64,000 nt of DNA from Mariannaea sp. PMI_226 (lineage: Eukaryota > Ascomycota > Sordariomycetes > Hypocreales > Nectriaceae), in contig JANFOG010000015.1 in assembly GCA_024336345.1 (NCBI GenBank), forward strand, positions 310,001 to 374,000. The letters run 5' to 3'. Below the pieces are notes generated by a model that was not told where the DNA came from, did no database searches, and saw only the letters and a program-made list of their open reading frames with translations. Below, one piece after another: positions 1-9,624 of the stretch; position 1 is the first letter of the stretch, and every line of letters starts with the position of its first letter. Both the position numbers and the translations under genes were made by a program.

Positions 1-1053
1 GTGCAGGGCGATCTGGACACCTGCCTCTGCTGCCCGCTTCACTACGGGATCGAGGTGCTCTCGGGTCCAGATGGGTGGCGGGGAAGGTGCCACTGCATAG
101 GGCTCAGACAGGTAGGACGTGCAGGCGTCGATGATGCCGTCGCAGATGACCTTGATTCCGGCGATGCGCAGGTCGGGTGAGGTCTGCTTGTTGAACTGTC
201 CCGTCAGCTCAATGGCCTGCTCAACCTGGCGCATGCGCTCGGCCTCGTCGTCGGCCGGTTTGATGAGCCAGTAGGCGACAATCCTCATGGCCGCGTCTGG
301 GTGACGCTTCTTGAGCTCGAGCAAGGCGTCCCAGGCATGCTCATCCATGGCCATCTCGACCAGGCCTGTGTATCCGGAGGCGCTGTAGGCTTCAAATGCG
401 GCTAGCATGCAATCGATGCGCTCCTGCATGGAGGCAACCTTGGCCAGGTGTGGCCATACAACGCTCAGGACGGCACCCTCGCTCAAGACGCCCGAAGGCT
501 TGCCATTTTCATCGCGCTGGATGATGCCGCCAGCGGGATCGGGCATACCTTCGATGCCCATCTCTGCTAGACCTGCGTGGTTGGTCCAGCACGAGTGGAG
601 GTCCTTGGTGTCGACGTAGATGGGGCGAGAATCAATGCCGTCAAGCATGGAGGCGTCGACGCCGTCTGGGGTCATTGAGTGCATCCATCCCTTGGCAAGG
701 ATGCGCGGAACGTGGGGGTTCTCACGGGCATAGGTGCGGAGTGTGGTCAAGATGTCATTGAGGGATTTGCAGTGCTCAAGACCAACCTTTCGCAGGGCCT
801 GACCGAGCAGGAGCAGGTGCATGTGACCGTCAATGAAGCCGGGCAGAACGGTGCGACCCTGCAGATCCCTGGTCTCGATGATGCCGGTTGCTGACTGTTG
901 TGCTTGTTTCAAGCCTTCCAGTTCCTGACGGGAGCCAATGGCCTGGATAACACCGTCTGTGACCAACATGCTGTCGGCAAAGGTGGGCTTTCCGTTGAGG
1001 CCGACCTCGGCCTTGGCCAGGATGTGGCCGTTGTGGAATAGGATGGTGGTCAT
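1..1053 (-). CDS. Amidohydrolase (YtcJ-like, amidohydrolase family 3), C-terminus cut by window edge
   Basis: Reading the minus strand from the ATG at 1053 gives 351 uninterrupted codons that run off the left edge, so the C-terminal part and stop are missing. The protein opens with the amidohydrolase-3 pattern: a short beta-sandwich start (TTILFHNGHI), a GxVLPGFIDGHMHL segment carrying the metal-binding HxH near residues 81-83, and later DTKDLHSCW and GYTGLVEMAMDEH segments typical of YtcJ/NfdA-like hydrolases. Members hydrolyse amide or formamide bonds with a mono- or binuclear metal centre; the substrate cannot be told. No signal peptide is seen, so it is probably cytosolic. It is divergent from the MDR oxidoreductase at 2182 across about 1.1 kb. 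No intron is visible in the part seen. Confidence 0.85.
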   Translation of the reverse strand, partial: MTTILFHNGHILAKAEVGLNGKPTFADSMLVTDGVIQAIGSRQELEGLKQAQQSATGIIETRDLQGRTVLPGFIDGHMHLLLLGQALRKVGLEHCKSLNDILTTLRTYARENPHVPRILAKGWMHSMTPDGVDASMLDGIDSRPIYVDTKDLHSCWTNHAGLAEMGIEGMPDPAGGIIQRDENGKPSGVLSEGAVLSVVWPHLAKVASMQERIDCMLAAFEAYSASGYTGLVEMAMDEHAWDALLELKKRHPDAAMRIVAYWLIKPADDEAERMRQVEQAIELTGQFNKQTSPDLRIAGIKVICDGIIDACTSYLSEPYAVAPSPPPIWTREHLDPVVKRAAEAGVQIALH

Positions 1054-2181
1054 GGCAGGCAAGCAGACGGGTAAAGTAGGTATATAGACAGGCCAATAGA
1101 TAGGGGAGGGTGTGTGTGTGTGTGTTGTATATGGAATGGGCTGATATGGGGGTGGCAAGACAGGGAGATGTAGATCTAGAGCCCTCAATAAGATTGACTC
1201 AATCAGCTGCGACAAGGGATGTTGTAGAAAGTAGATTGGTTCTTTGATCAAGGTTCGTCTGGATACCGATTGCCGAGAATCTGATAAGATCAGGTGGGGT
1301 CAACTCTCTTTTTTGTGTCACACACACAGACACACACTAGTAGAGGATGCCCCAGTCACCAGTCACGATAGGAAGGGGGATACCCGCTTTGATTAGGTCA
1401 GTTCAGTCGCAACCAGAACAAGAATATAGAGCAGAGTTGCGAGGGAATCCTGGTTTTGATGCAGAAGAAAACAAGTAAACAAACGGAAACAAGAAAGCAA
1501 ACAGATGTGCTGCGTACCTGGCACAAATGAGGAGAGTGAGCGCTGTCCAACCCCCTCAATGGATCCTGACCTGGCCAATAAGAAGCCATCTTGGCGTGAC
1601 AACACCAAGCACTCACGTGTTCACGATGTTGTTGTCAGTGGAGTCGGGGGAGGCGCCCTCACTCACCAGGTGTGACTAAGCAAGCAATTTTTGAGACTGG
1701 GACTCAACCTCCAAAAAAAGACTACTTACTACACGTCACGTCATTCCTCTCACCCTGGTCATGTTTTGTGAGTCCAGTTTGCAAATCGCCTAATGTCATG
1801 GGAAAAAAAAAATGCTACTGCATGCACTGGCCGTGACACGGAATATTACCTGAATAGGAGAAATGTTGACAACACTGACGAATTGAATGCTCCGGGTTCC
1901 GTCGCCTACCCCACCTCGGCCCTCCGCACTCCCGCTCCCGCCTCTTCCCGTTGAACGGCGAGCCGCGAGAGAACCACAGTTCCTTTTGTCAGCATCAGTT
2001 AATCATGCTGGAGGGGTTTTGGCGGGTTTCAACATATAAGTAGATTTGGTATTCGCGTGTAAGATTAACCTTGCACACACTGACACACTCACACACACAC
2101 CCAAACACCCAAAACTACACCCCTTGCAAGAAAAGCTAAACCTCGAAAACAACCCCCCGGCGCTACAAGCAGCTCAAAACA
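1054..2181. promoter_or_regulatory. Shared intergenic region between divergent amidohydrolase and oxidoreductase genes
   Basis: This 1.1-kb stretch has no credible ORF. It contains a (GT)n run near 1111-1125, poly-A near 1802-1811, and an A/C-rich 5' leader of CACACA and CAAAACA motifs from about 2070 to 2181, a common look for transcribed fungal leaders just before an ATG. A TATA-like ACATATAAG lies near 2032-2040. It must hold both promoters; no specific operator can be named. Confidence 0.5.
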
Positions 2182-3168
2182 ATGCAGGCCGTTCGCATCT
2201 CCCCCGCCGCTGATCCCCAGGCACCCTACTCAGCCGCCAATCCGGCTTCCTCATCTGCCCTTAACGTTGATCGCATTCCCGTGCCACAGCCAAAGCCTGG
2301 CGAGGCCCTGGTGCGTGTCCACGCAGCAACCGTCACTCGCGATGAGCTTACCTGGCCCGAGTCGTACCGCGGCCCTCAGCAAACCTTGGGATACGACTTT
2401 GCTGGAGTGCTGGAGAGTGTCAATGGCGAATCTGACTTGAAGCCCGGTGATGAAGTCTACGGCATGACCAGCACGCATCGTGGAGGTGCCTGGGCTGAGT
2501 ACATGATCGTCGATATTACCGATCTAGCTGCCAAGCCTCCCCGTCTAGCTTGGCCCGAAGCAGCAACGGTGCCCATGAGTGCCCTGACAGCCTGGCAAGC
2601 CTTGTTTGTCCAAGCGGGCGTACCTGAGCCGGATCTCGATGCCGCTCGCCGGTCCGTGCAGAAGCGTGTACTAATCACTGGATCATCCGGTGCTGTGGGA
2701 GCTTACCTCGTGCAGTTTGCGGCTGTGGCTGGGCTGCATGTGGTGGCTGCCTCGGGTTCTACGGCCCGCAATGGCGAATTTCTGCAGTCATTGGGGGCTA
2801 CTGAAGCTGTCGAGTATGGTCAACTGGCCTCCCAGGATCCCTTTGATTACATCATTGACACAGTTGGCGGCGAGACTCTGGCTCAGGCCTGGTCTCTTGT
2901 GGCGGCTGACCGAGGCGTGCTGGTGTCGGTCGACTCTAGTAGCTTTGCTTTTGCACAAAAGCCTCCCGCTGGCAAGGAGCATGTCAAGGCTACCTTTTTC
3001 ATTGTGGACCCATCTGGATCACAGTTGACCAAGATTGCAAAGGCCATTGAGCTTGGGCTGGTCAAGACATTTGTGGCATATACATTCGCTTTGCCAGAGG
3101 TGCGACAGGCTTATAAAAAGGCAAATGGACGATTGGATCGACGAGGCAAGGTGGTTCTGAAGTTGTAA
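2182..3168 (+). CDS. Zinc-independent medium-chain dehydrogenase/reductase (quinone oxidoreductase-like)
   Basis: This single-exon ORF of 328 residues starts at an ATG in good context (AAAACAATGC). The N-terminal half is a GroES-like domain (PxPGEALVRVHAATVTRDE, YDFAGVLE, LKPGDEVYGM). The second half is a Rossmann fold with the glycine motif ITGSSGAVGAYLVQFA at about residues 165-180, and it ends with the typical GKVVLKL tail. The Cys/His catalytic and structural zinc ligands of alcohol dehydrogenases are absent, which places it with NADPH-dependent quinone oxidoreductase/zeta-crystallin-type enzymes. It probably reduces a quinone or enone in the cytosol; the substrate is unknown. The family is sometimes found as trans-enoyl reductases beside PKS genes, but no PKS is present here. 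It is divergent from the amidohydrolase. Confidence 0.85.
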   Translation: MQAVRISPAADPQAPYSAANPASSSALNVDRIPVPQPKPGEALVRVHAATVTRDELTWPESYRGPQQTLGYDFAGVLESVNGESDLKPGDEVYGMTSTHRGGAWAEYMIVDITDLAAKPPRLAWPEAATVPMSALTAWQALFVQAGVPEPDLDAARRSVQKRVLITGSSGAVGAYLVQFAAVAGLHVVAASGSTARNGEFLQSLGATEAVEYGQLASQDPFDYIIDTVGGETLAQAWSLVAADRGVLVSVDSSSFAFAQKPPAGKEHVKATFFIVDPSGSQLTKIAKAIELGLVKTFVAYTFALPEVRQAYKKANGRLDRRGKVVLKL

Positions 3169-3423
3169 ACACACAAAGAAAGAATATCAAGTTTGCATGA
3201 TATTAATTAATATATAGAGTTCAAATTGAACTTGAGCTATGTGCATCGAAAACTATTTTAATGCGTTTCTATCCAAATATATTCATCAAAGACGTAAAAA
3301 CCGTATAGTGTATAATCAATCTTGGTTGGGAGTTGGGGGTATCCGAAAGCACGCGAGTTGCTGTTGCAGACATAAGGAAGAGTCCTTGTTTTGCAAAAAC
3401 AAAAAGTCATTCATCATTTTTTT

Positions 3424-3762
3424 TTAGACGAGAGCCACTTATAAAACGTTAGTATAATGTAGTCAAGAGGATAAGGAACACAGCGTGACTTACTTGCTCG
3501 AGCCTCCCAATTCTTTATTGTGTCATACTTTGGCGCCTTTGGGTCCTGGGATCCCTCGAGCTTGCGCTTGACCTTTTCCTTGATGGACAACTTGGCGACG
3601 TCTAGTACAACAAAAAAGTGATTAGGAACATGTTGACCAATGATGGATGAGTTAAAACATACCATTCTTTCCGAGGGTCGATGCGTTGGACTCGACTAGG
3701 GTTGCAGCAGAGGCATTGACGGCCTGGAAGGCATCTGAACCAAGAGTTGTTGATTGAGTCAT
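3424..3762 (-). CDS. Small conserved-looking lysine-rich protein, three exons, 73 aa
   Basis: I joined three exons on the minus strand: 3663-3762, 3494-3601 and 3424-3437. They give 222 nt, exactly 74 codons with stop. The first donor is GTATGT and its acceptor TACTAG. The second donor is GTAAGT, with a perfect TACTAAC branch site before the acceptor ATAAG. The product begins MTQSTTLGSDAFQAVNAS, then has a basic middle (VAKLSIKEKVKRKLEG) and a hydrophilic end (PKYDTIKNWEARA) finishing in MALV. There is no signal peptide or membrane segment. I do not recognise the family. The canonical splice signals in a very short gene argue that it is real. The last 14-nt exon is the least certain part. It is divergent from the regulator at 4534. 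Confidence 0.6.
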
Positions 3763-4533
3763 GGTGAAAGCTAACGCGGTGGTTGTATTTGTATTTGTAT
3801 TTGTAGTTGTAATTGTGGTAGTGGTTGTTAGGTAGGTAGGTACCGAAGTAGGCAGGTAGATAGGTAGTTGCAGTGGTAGTAGTAGTAGTGGCGACAGGGC
3901 TGATGCAACCAGGCAATAGGCGGCAAACTGCTAGAGAATAGGCACTGGAGGCTTATACGACAAGGCTGAAACTGAGCTGTGTCTGATCTGATTGTCACAA
4001 CTATATCGGCTGGGTGATCCTCCGCCCTTTAAATACTCACAAACCATTGCACAATTTTTCCTCTTTCAAACGCCCTTGTTCTCCATTTGACTCAACGCGC
4101 CCTGCCGCCAACAACCCAGTCAGCATTCAGCTCAGTTTCCCCGACTCGGCGTGACAAATCCATTCAAGCTTTTTTGATGGTGACGTTGAAACCGAAGCCG
4201 AGATCCACTGCCTATAAAGTAGTTTAAAAAAAAAAAGAATAGACTACGTACTATGTTGCTATGGAAGTCAACGATAGTGCGTACGATAGCACGTACGATA
4301 GCACGTGGTGAGGGGAAATCTTGACGCCAGGCCAAGTTTGGTCAAGTCAAACCGAAACCGAGGCCGAAGCCGAAGCCTGTTTTTTCTATCCTTGCAACTC
4401 GGCTTGGCTATCTCGACTTCAACGCTCGGCTTGAACTTGGAGCCTTGCATTTGTCAGGGCTCATTTGTCAAACCAAACCAAACCAAAAAAAAAAAAAAGG
4501 GTCATTCGTCAACAAGACTCATCTCATTCCGTC
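3763..4533. promoter_or_regulatory. Divergent promoter between the small 73-aa gene and the Zn2Cys6 regulator
   Basis: This 770-bp region holds GTA/GTT-rich simple sequence at 3780-3895. It also has repeated ACCGAAGCC-like units near 4188-4203 and 4350-4377, a three-copy 12-bp repeat at 4271-4306 (listed separately), and a CAAACC plus poly-A leader just before the ATG at 4534. An upstream in-frame ATG at 4465 would add 23 residues encoded largely by the CAAACC/poly-A tract, so I prefer 4534 as the start. Confidence 0.5.
4271..4306. repeat. Three tandem 12-bp repeats (ACGATAGCACGT type)
   Basis: Three back-to-back 12-mers: ACGATAGTGCGT, ACGATAGCACGT, ACGATAGCACGT. The second and third are identical and the first differs at two bases. 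The last copy runs into GG, making an E-box-like CACGTG. They lie about 230 bp before the regulator start and about 510 bp before the small divergent gene, so they could be a clustered binding site. Confidence 0.7.
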
Positions 4534-6821
4534 ATGGATCATAATCAACGGCACATGTTGCGTCGGTTGAACGGCCGTCCTCAGGCCTGCGACCAATGCC
4601 GCGCCCGCAAGGTGGCTTGTGACCACCGTCAGCCTACATGCAACCATTGCGTGAGAAGAAACCAGACATGCGTGTACACTGTGACGCCGAAGCCGAAGCC
4701 ATCACTACCAACAGCACCAGCACCAGCATCACCATCTCGACCATCTCGGCCGCGTCCGCTGTCTCGTTCAAAAAGAAGAGATCAGCAGGCACCAAGATCG
4801 AGGACTTCAAGTGCTGCCTCCACACCAACACCCCCATGTTCAGGCTATCTCGGCTTCACCAGTCATAGCACAGTTTTTGAAGAGACACGAAACAGCTTGA
4901 CCCTGGCCAATGGGGCCCTGGACGTTGAGTCCAGTCCGAAGCGGCATCGGGGCCGGGGTCAACTCTCCGAGCTGCCCCCCGAACTCCGTGATATGAGTAT
5001 GTTTGTGCTGAAAAATCTTCCGGGGCCGAATGACGCTCTCGAGTTTGAGAACACGCCGTGTCGTTCTGATGGCTGGATCCACTTGGCAGTAAGGCGTATT
5101 GTTCGTACCCTGTACAGTTCGTATGGGTCGTATATCAACCATGGCCGTGGTGGTGGTGACGACGACAACGACAACGACAGTGACAACTACAACGACAATG
5201 ACAACGACAACAACGGGTATGATGATGGCGACACCTTGCTGGATGAGTGTGCTCGCATCATCTCGGCCAACACAGCAAGGCCATTTAGGGAACAAAAAAT
5301 TGATGACCAGGCCTGGTTAGACCAATTTACGGGGGAGGCGCTGCGATGGGAATCCATCGGCTTGATATGGACGTTTTGGGACTCGGGCAATCTCAACAAT
5401 ATCGGCTTGGCACTCAAGTACTGCATAGATCTGGCCCTGCACCTCAGCTCGGGTGGTAATGATATTATTCTATATCTCTGCTACCGAAGGTGCACCATGG
5501 AGTCCATCATTACGGGTGATGCTGGCCTATCATGTTGGAGGTGTCACGGGGAGGCAGTGGCTATGATGACCTTTCTTGGTGCCCATGCCGAGTCCGACTC
5601 GCCCGATTATCGGCCTACGCTGGTGACCGAACACCGCCGGCGTATCTTTTCGCAGATATTCAACCTCGACAAGGTTGTCGTCTCCTTTACCGGCCGGCCC
5701 ATGTTAATCCACAGCCGCTACTCGTCGACGCCCCTGCCATTGGACCTTGCAGAACATGATTTGTTCGCAGGAGGTGAGGCACTGGCTCGGGCTGTGGATG
5801 CTCTGGATGAAAATGGTTGGAGCACTTCTGGACTTTTGGGTCCTTGCACTTTGTTGCGCGCCCGAATGATGAATGCCTTGTTGAGAGAGGAGTTGCTTGA
5901 TATTGCACTAGGCACCAAACGAAACGGAACCCTCGAACAGCTACAGTAGGTCTTGTCTCTCTTTCTCCTTCTTCTTCTCTCTCTCTCTGTGCCATCCTCT
6001 CTCCCTCTCTCTTTCTCCTTCCCCACTTTTACACAATCCTACGCATACGCATACGCACACACATACGCACTCCTCTCTCTCTCTCTCTCACCTTGTCTCT
6101 CTCTTAACCATGTATACTAAGCATAATGACCTGTTAGGGACATTCAACGACGTCAGCTTCACATGGTATCGCAGTTCCCTCCTAGCCTGGCCTTTCGTCC
6201 CGACGACCTGGCTGCCCCTGATGCCGACGTTGACCGACTGTGCAAAACAGTGCTCCTTCGACTCGAGCATTTGCAGAACCTCTTTTTTGTTCAACGCCTG
6301 ATGCTTCAGTTTGGTGGTCCTGACAATGGCCAGCTCCTAGTCACCAGCTTTGAGATGGTATCATTAACGGTATACCATTGGACGCACCAAGATCGTTTTG
6401 CCAGTGTTCGACGCGACTTTGAATGGCTGGTATGTGTCACTACCCTTTGGTTTATTGTGCATCATCTTTTGCTGACAGTTTCTTCTTTTTTTTTATTAAG
6501 TTGATGGGATATGCTGCCCCTGGAGGAGGCATCTTGTGCCTAGAACTACTTCGACCGACGCTCCACGGTGCACACCCCGACCACCCCAAAGTCAGTCGAT
6601 CAGGTATCATTCAGCAGCTCAGCCTGCTAGTAGGCTTCCTGGATTGGGTGCAGCCATCGGCGCCGAATGCTGACCTCTGTGCTGACTGCAAGGCTGTGAT
6701 ACAGGGCGTGCTGGACCATAGCTTGAACAATGTAGCCGGCACGCTCGACTGGGAGAGTCTGCAGGTAGATTTCGATTTCAATCTGCTTGATACATATGAC
6801 TGGATGCACCCAGAGAGCTGA
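4534..6821 (+). CDS. Zn2Cys6 transcription factor with acidic Asp/Asn repeat, three exons, 674 aa
   Basis: Exons 4534-5945, 6138-6429 and 6501-6821 join in phase to 675 codons with stop. Intron 1 runs from GTAGGT to TTAG with a TACTAAG branch site and is filled with CT-rich sequence; intron 2 has GTATGT and TTAAG. The Gal4-type zinc cluster is complete: Cys19-x2-Cys22-x6-Cys29-x6-Cys36-x2-Cys39-x6-Cys46, followed by a Pro/Ser/Arg-rich linker. Residues about 208-235 are an Asp/Asn/Gly tract encoded by a GAC-AAC repeat. The rest resembles the fungal-specific regulatory region (EHRRRIFSQIFNLDKVVVSFTGRP). It should act in the nucleus as a sequence-specific regulator. It ends about 110 bp from the convergent epoxide-hydrolase-like gene and may control the adjacent enzyme genes, which is inference from position. 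Confidence 0.88.
5155..5219 (+). repeat. GAC/AAC trinucleotide-type coding repeat
   Basis: A low-complexity stretch of GAC and AAC codons inside the regulator ORF encodes an Asp/Asn tract. It stays in frame and is not flanked by good splice sites, so I read it as translated acidic repeat rather than intron. Confidence 0.7.
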
Positions 6822-6932
6822 ACTGAGCTGAGCCGAGCCGAGCTGTACTGAGTCGATTTGAGATGAGAGTCTTTGTCTTAATCTATATGACAATTTAGCT
6901 TCTATGAGCATTAGGTTGATCCTAGTGTTCGG

Positions 6933-7940
6933 CTATGAGCAAATGAATTCCTGGATAGCCTCGTTCGTCTCGGCAGCTCTCTCTAAATGCACCCAATGGC
7001 CAGACTCGACCCTCACCGTCTTCAATGGCATCCTAGTCCAGGCTGCCAACATGTCCTCCTGTGCGGCAGACTCGGGTTTCTGCGGCACCACCAGCAACAC
7101 CGGCTGCGATATCTGAAAGTCCTCCCAGCCAACCTCGTCCGGGCCGAACATATTCTTGGTCCACATCCGATACCATTGCACACACTTGTATCCGTCTCGC
7201 TGCCCAAATGCCTCAAGATGCTTGTCTTGCAAGGCCGCGTTGTACCACGATCCGATGGGCAGTCTTTGGTCCGTTGACACAAACTCCTTCATCTTTCCGA
7301 GCGGGTGGAACCATTTCTGCCATTCCTGAGCATCCCGACAAAACATTAAGCTCATTGCTGAGTGTGCGTTGTTTTCCAGCGTTGCTTGTGCATTACCGTC
7401 CTCGTCCCCGCCCCCGTCGTCCCCGTTGTTGTCACCTGCCAACCACGGAATATACCCGAGAAGCTCAAACCCAAGCACACGCTTGGTCATTTGGTTGACG
7501 AGGTTAACATGGAATGGTGTGCCCAGTCTCGGCGGCCCAACGGCAAGGAAAACTAGTTTTGTAAACCTCAGAGGTTGATAGGCAGCCATTCGGGACAGTA
7601 GAGTGGCACCAAAGTCGTGACCAACGCCTACAACTTCAGACAGGCTCAGGTGGTCTAGTAGCTCAACAATCTCGTTGGCCATTGGCTTGAGGCGGTATTG
7701 TTGCGTATCTGACGGCTTGCTAGTGGCTCCATAACCAAGCAGGTCCAAAGCAACTACGCCGTAACCCTGAGCAGAGAAATAGTCCATTTGATAGATCCAG
7801 TCGTCCAAAGTGGATGGGAAGCCATGTAGAAACAAGAGGGTAGCGATATCATTTTTTGGACCTTGAGCGGGCGGCCTGTGCACGTACGAATAGTTGTTTC
7901 CGCTCTTGGCGGTGAAATTATTACGGTTCCAAAATGCCAT
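6933..7940 (-). CDS. Alpha/beta hydrolase, epoxide hydrolase/haloalkane dehalogenase type
   Basis: Single-exon ORF of 335 residues, ATG at 7940. It shows the oxyanion motif HGFP (39-42) and the nucleophile elbow GHDFG with Asp109, the aspartate nucleophile of epoxide hydrolases and dehalogenases rather than the serine of esterases. The catalytic His is probably His315 in ESGHWVHLE. The cap region carries an unusual acidic Gly/Asp insert near residue 169-180 (DNNGDDGGGDEDG). Epoxide hydrolases open epoxides to diols through an alkyl-enzyme ester. There is no signal peptide, so it is likely cytosolic. It lies between the Zn2Cys6 gene (convergent) and the 2OG oxygenase (same strand, about 250 bp upstream). 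The substrate is not predictable. Confidence 0.85.
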   Translation of the reverse strand: MAFWNRNNFTAKSGNNYSYVHRPPAQGPKNDIATLLFLHGFPSTLDDWIYQMDYFSAQGYGVVALDLLGYGATSKPSDTQQYRLKPMANEIVELLDHLSLSEVVGVGHDFGATLLSRMAAYQPLRFTKLVFLAVGPPRLGTPFHVNLVNQMTKRVLGFELLGYIPWLAGDNNGDDGGGDEDGNAQATLENNAHSAMSLMFCRDAQEWQKWFHPLGKMKEFVSTDQRLPIGSWYNAALQDKHLEAFGQRDGYKCVQWYRMWTKNMFGPDEVGWEDFQISQPVLLVVPQKPESAAQEDMLAAWTRMPLKTVRVESGHWVHLERAAETNEAIQEFICS

Positions 7941-8145
7941 GTTTTTGTTGTTGATGAGTACACGTTTGTTCTTGAAGGACGATCGGGGTGGGTTGTCTTT
8001 TTAAAGCGGACACTTTTCGGGCACTTTTTTGGTTTCCAAGCATGTCTTGCAAGGTTCAAAGTATCCGAAGTCATCAAACACGTGTGCGGGCATCCTTAGT
8101 CCTGGTATCAATCCATTGACTGTCCCAGATGATACTAATCTCTGA

Positions 8146-8196
8146 AATATATACATATATATATAAATACATGTATGTATATATGTATGTGTATAT
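8146..8196. repeat. TA/TG-rich microsatellite
   Basis: Imperfect ATATATACATATATATAT and TATGTATGTG repeats fill the short gap after the stop of the oxygenase. This sits in its 3' untranslated/terminator zone; no other function can be supported. Confidence 0.6.
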
Positions 8197-9350
8197 CTAC
8201 GCCGATTCGTTGACATACTTGTCGTACACCTCTGTATAAAACTTCCTCCCATTCTCGCGATGACTCCGAATCTTGGTCCTCAGCTGCGCCTCTCCCCAAG
8301 TCTCATAGCGATCCGACAAGAATGGTGAATCCACAGCCTCACCCTCTTCTGATTCCTTGCCCGCGTTAAATGCAGCAAAGTGATCAGCCAGAGCCAGAGC
8401 CTGCTCCCGAGTCAGACTCCGACGGACGCCCTGGAAAAAGGGAACACTGAAGCGCTCCTGGTTGGCAAGCACACGGTGGGTGGTAGCCTTGCATACCCCG
8501 TGCGTGACCACCTCGAACGCTTGGCCGATGTTGACGACTAGTGTGCCCGGCAAAGCTGGTACGTCTATCCAGGCGCCAGCCTTATTGAGGACCTGCAGTC
8601 CCCGGACGTTGTTGGGAGACGCTTGTAGGAGAAAAGTCCACCAGCCAGATGAATCCTTGTGAGGTCCGACGCCCTGGGTTGATGAAGGCGGGTAGCGGAC
8701 GAGCTTGAGGCGATGCTGGTCGGATAGATAGGAAAGAAAAGCCTCGGTTGGGAGGGACAAGGCCTCCGCGACGAGACGGAGGAATCTCTCGCCCAGACTG
8801 GTCAACTCTGCAATATAGCGCTCAACAATGGGTCGTAGATTTGGTAATTCAGCTGGCCACTGTGCTGTCCGTTAATGGACTTTGTTTATTGGGTTTCAAT
8901 GGGAAGATGCGGAGAGAGAGAAGGAGGGGGGGGGGTCAATGGAAAGCATCGGAATCAATCACACACACACACCTGGTTCGGTCCCCGAAGTCGCTCGTAC
9001 AATGGGCCTCTATCATTCACAACACTGAGCTCGGTTGCAAATTCGACCTGCTCCCTCTGATCTAGACGACCGGCCGTAGTCTCGGACCCAACGGCGCTGT
9101 ACCCGAGGAAATGCGGAGAGTTGTGCAGCGCAATGGCTGCCTTGGCCGAGTCCGGGAGAGCAAAAAGCGTAGGCAGAATACCGATGAGGTCGGCAATGAC
9201 GGCGGGAGGGATGCCGTGGTTGGAAACGTAGAGGAAGCCGATTTCTGTGAGAACGCTCCTCAGACGGGCCAACAGCTGAGGCCGTGTAGCGACATTGTCT
9301 GCGAGGAGCAGGTCAATGACGGGAATTTCTGTAAAGTCGGAGTTGGTCAT
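8197..9350 (-). CDS. 2-oxoglutarate/Fe(II)-dependent oxygenase (isopenicillin N synthase-like), two exons, 346 aa
   Basis: Exons 8973-9350 and 8197-8859 (minus) join in phase 0 to 347 codons with stop. The splice creates the hallmark GPNQWPAELPNLRP segment, exactly as in fungal members. The N-terminal DIOX_N region begins TEIPVIDLL and includes GFLYVSNHGIP. The iron triad is His193 and Asp195 (GPHKDS) with His254 (TTHRVL). Arg262-x-Ser264 (RFSVPFF) binds 2-oxoglutarate. These enzymes hydroxylate, desaturate or cyclise small molecules in the cytosol. The intron is a (GT)n donor side with a 10-G run. It is upstream of and on the same strand as the epoxide-hydrolase-like gene, so the two may act on one pathway; the substrate is unknown. 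Confidence 0.9.
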
Positions 9351-9624
9351 GTCATGTCATGTGGGGAGAGACTAGCTATGGGAAGCTAGCACGCAATGGA
9401 ATCGAAGATGTTGGTGATGGGTTTTGTAGTTGCAGTGTGTGTGTACTAGGGTCAGCCGAGGTAGATATGGTCTGCAAATTAGACTACAAGGACTACCTGA
9501 ATGAATATTACATAATACTTGGATGAGCATTTATTTTCTGACTGTTATTCTTGTTTGCTGGATCCCGAGCAAATATGGAATGATTTTGGGTGTGATTTTT
9601 ATACGCTTTAACAATTACGGGTAA

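Noticed and set aside
4840..5295. 151-codon minus-strand ORF rich in Val
   Set aside because: It is the reverse of the GAC/AAC repeat and flanking coding sequence of the Zn2Cys6 gene; the poly-Val is a shadow of the repeat.
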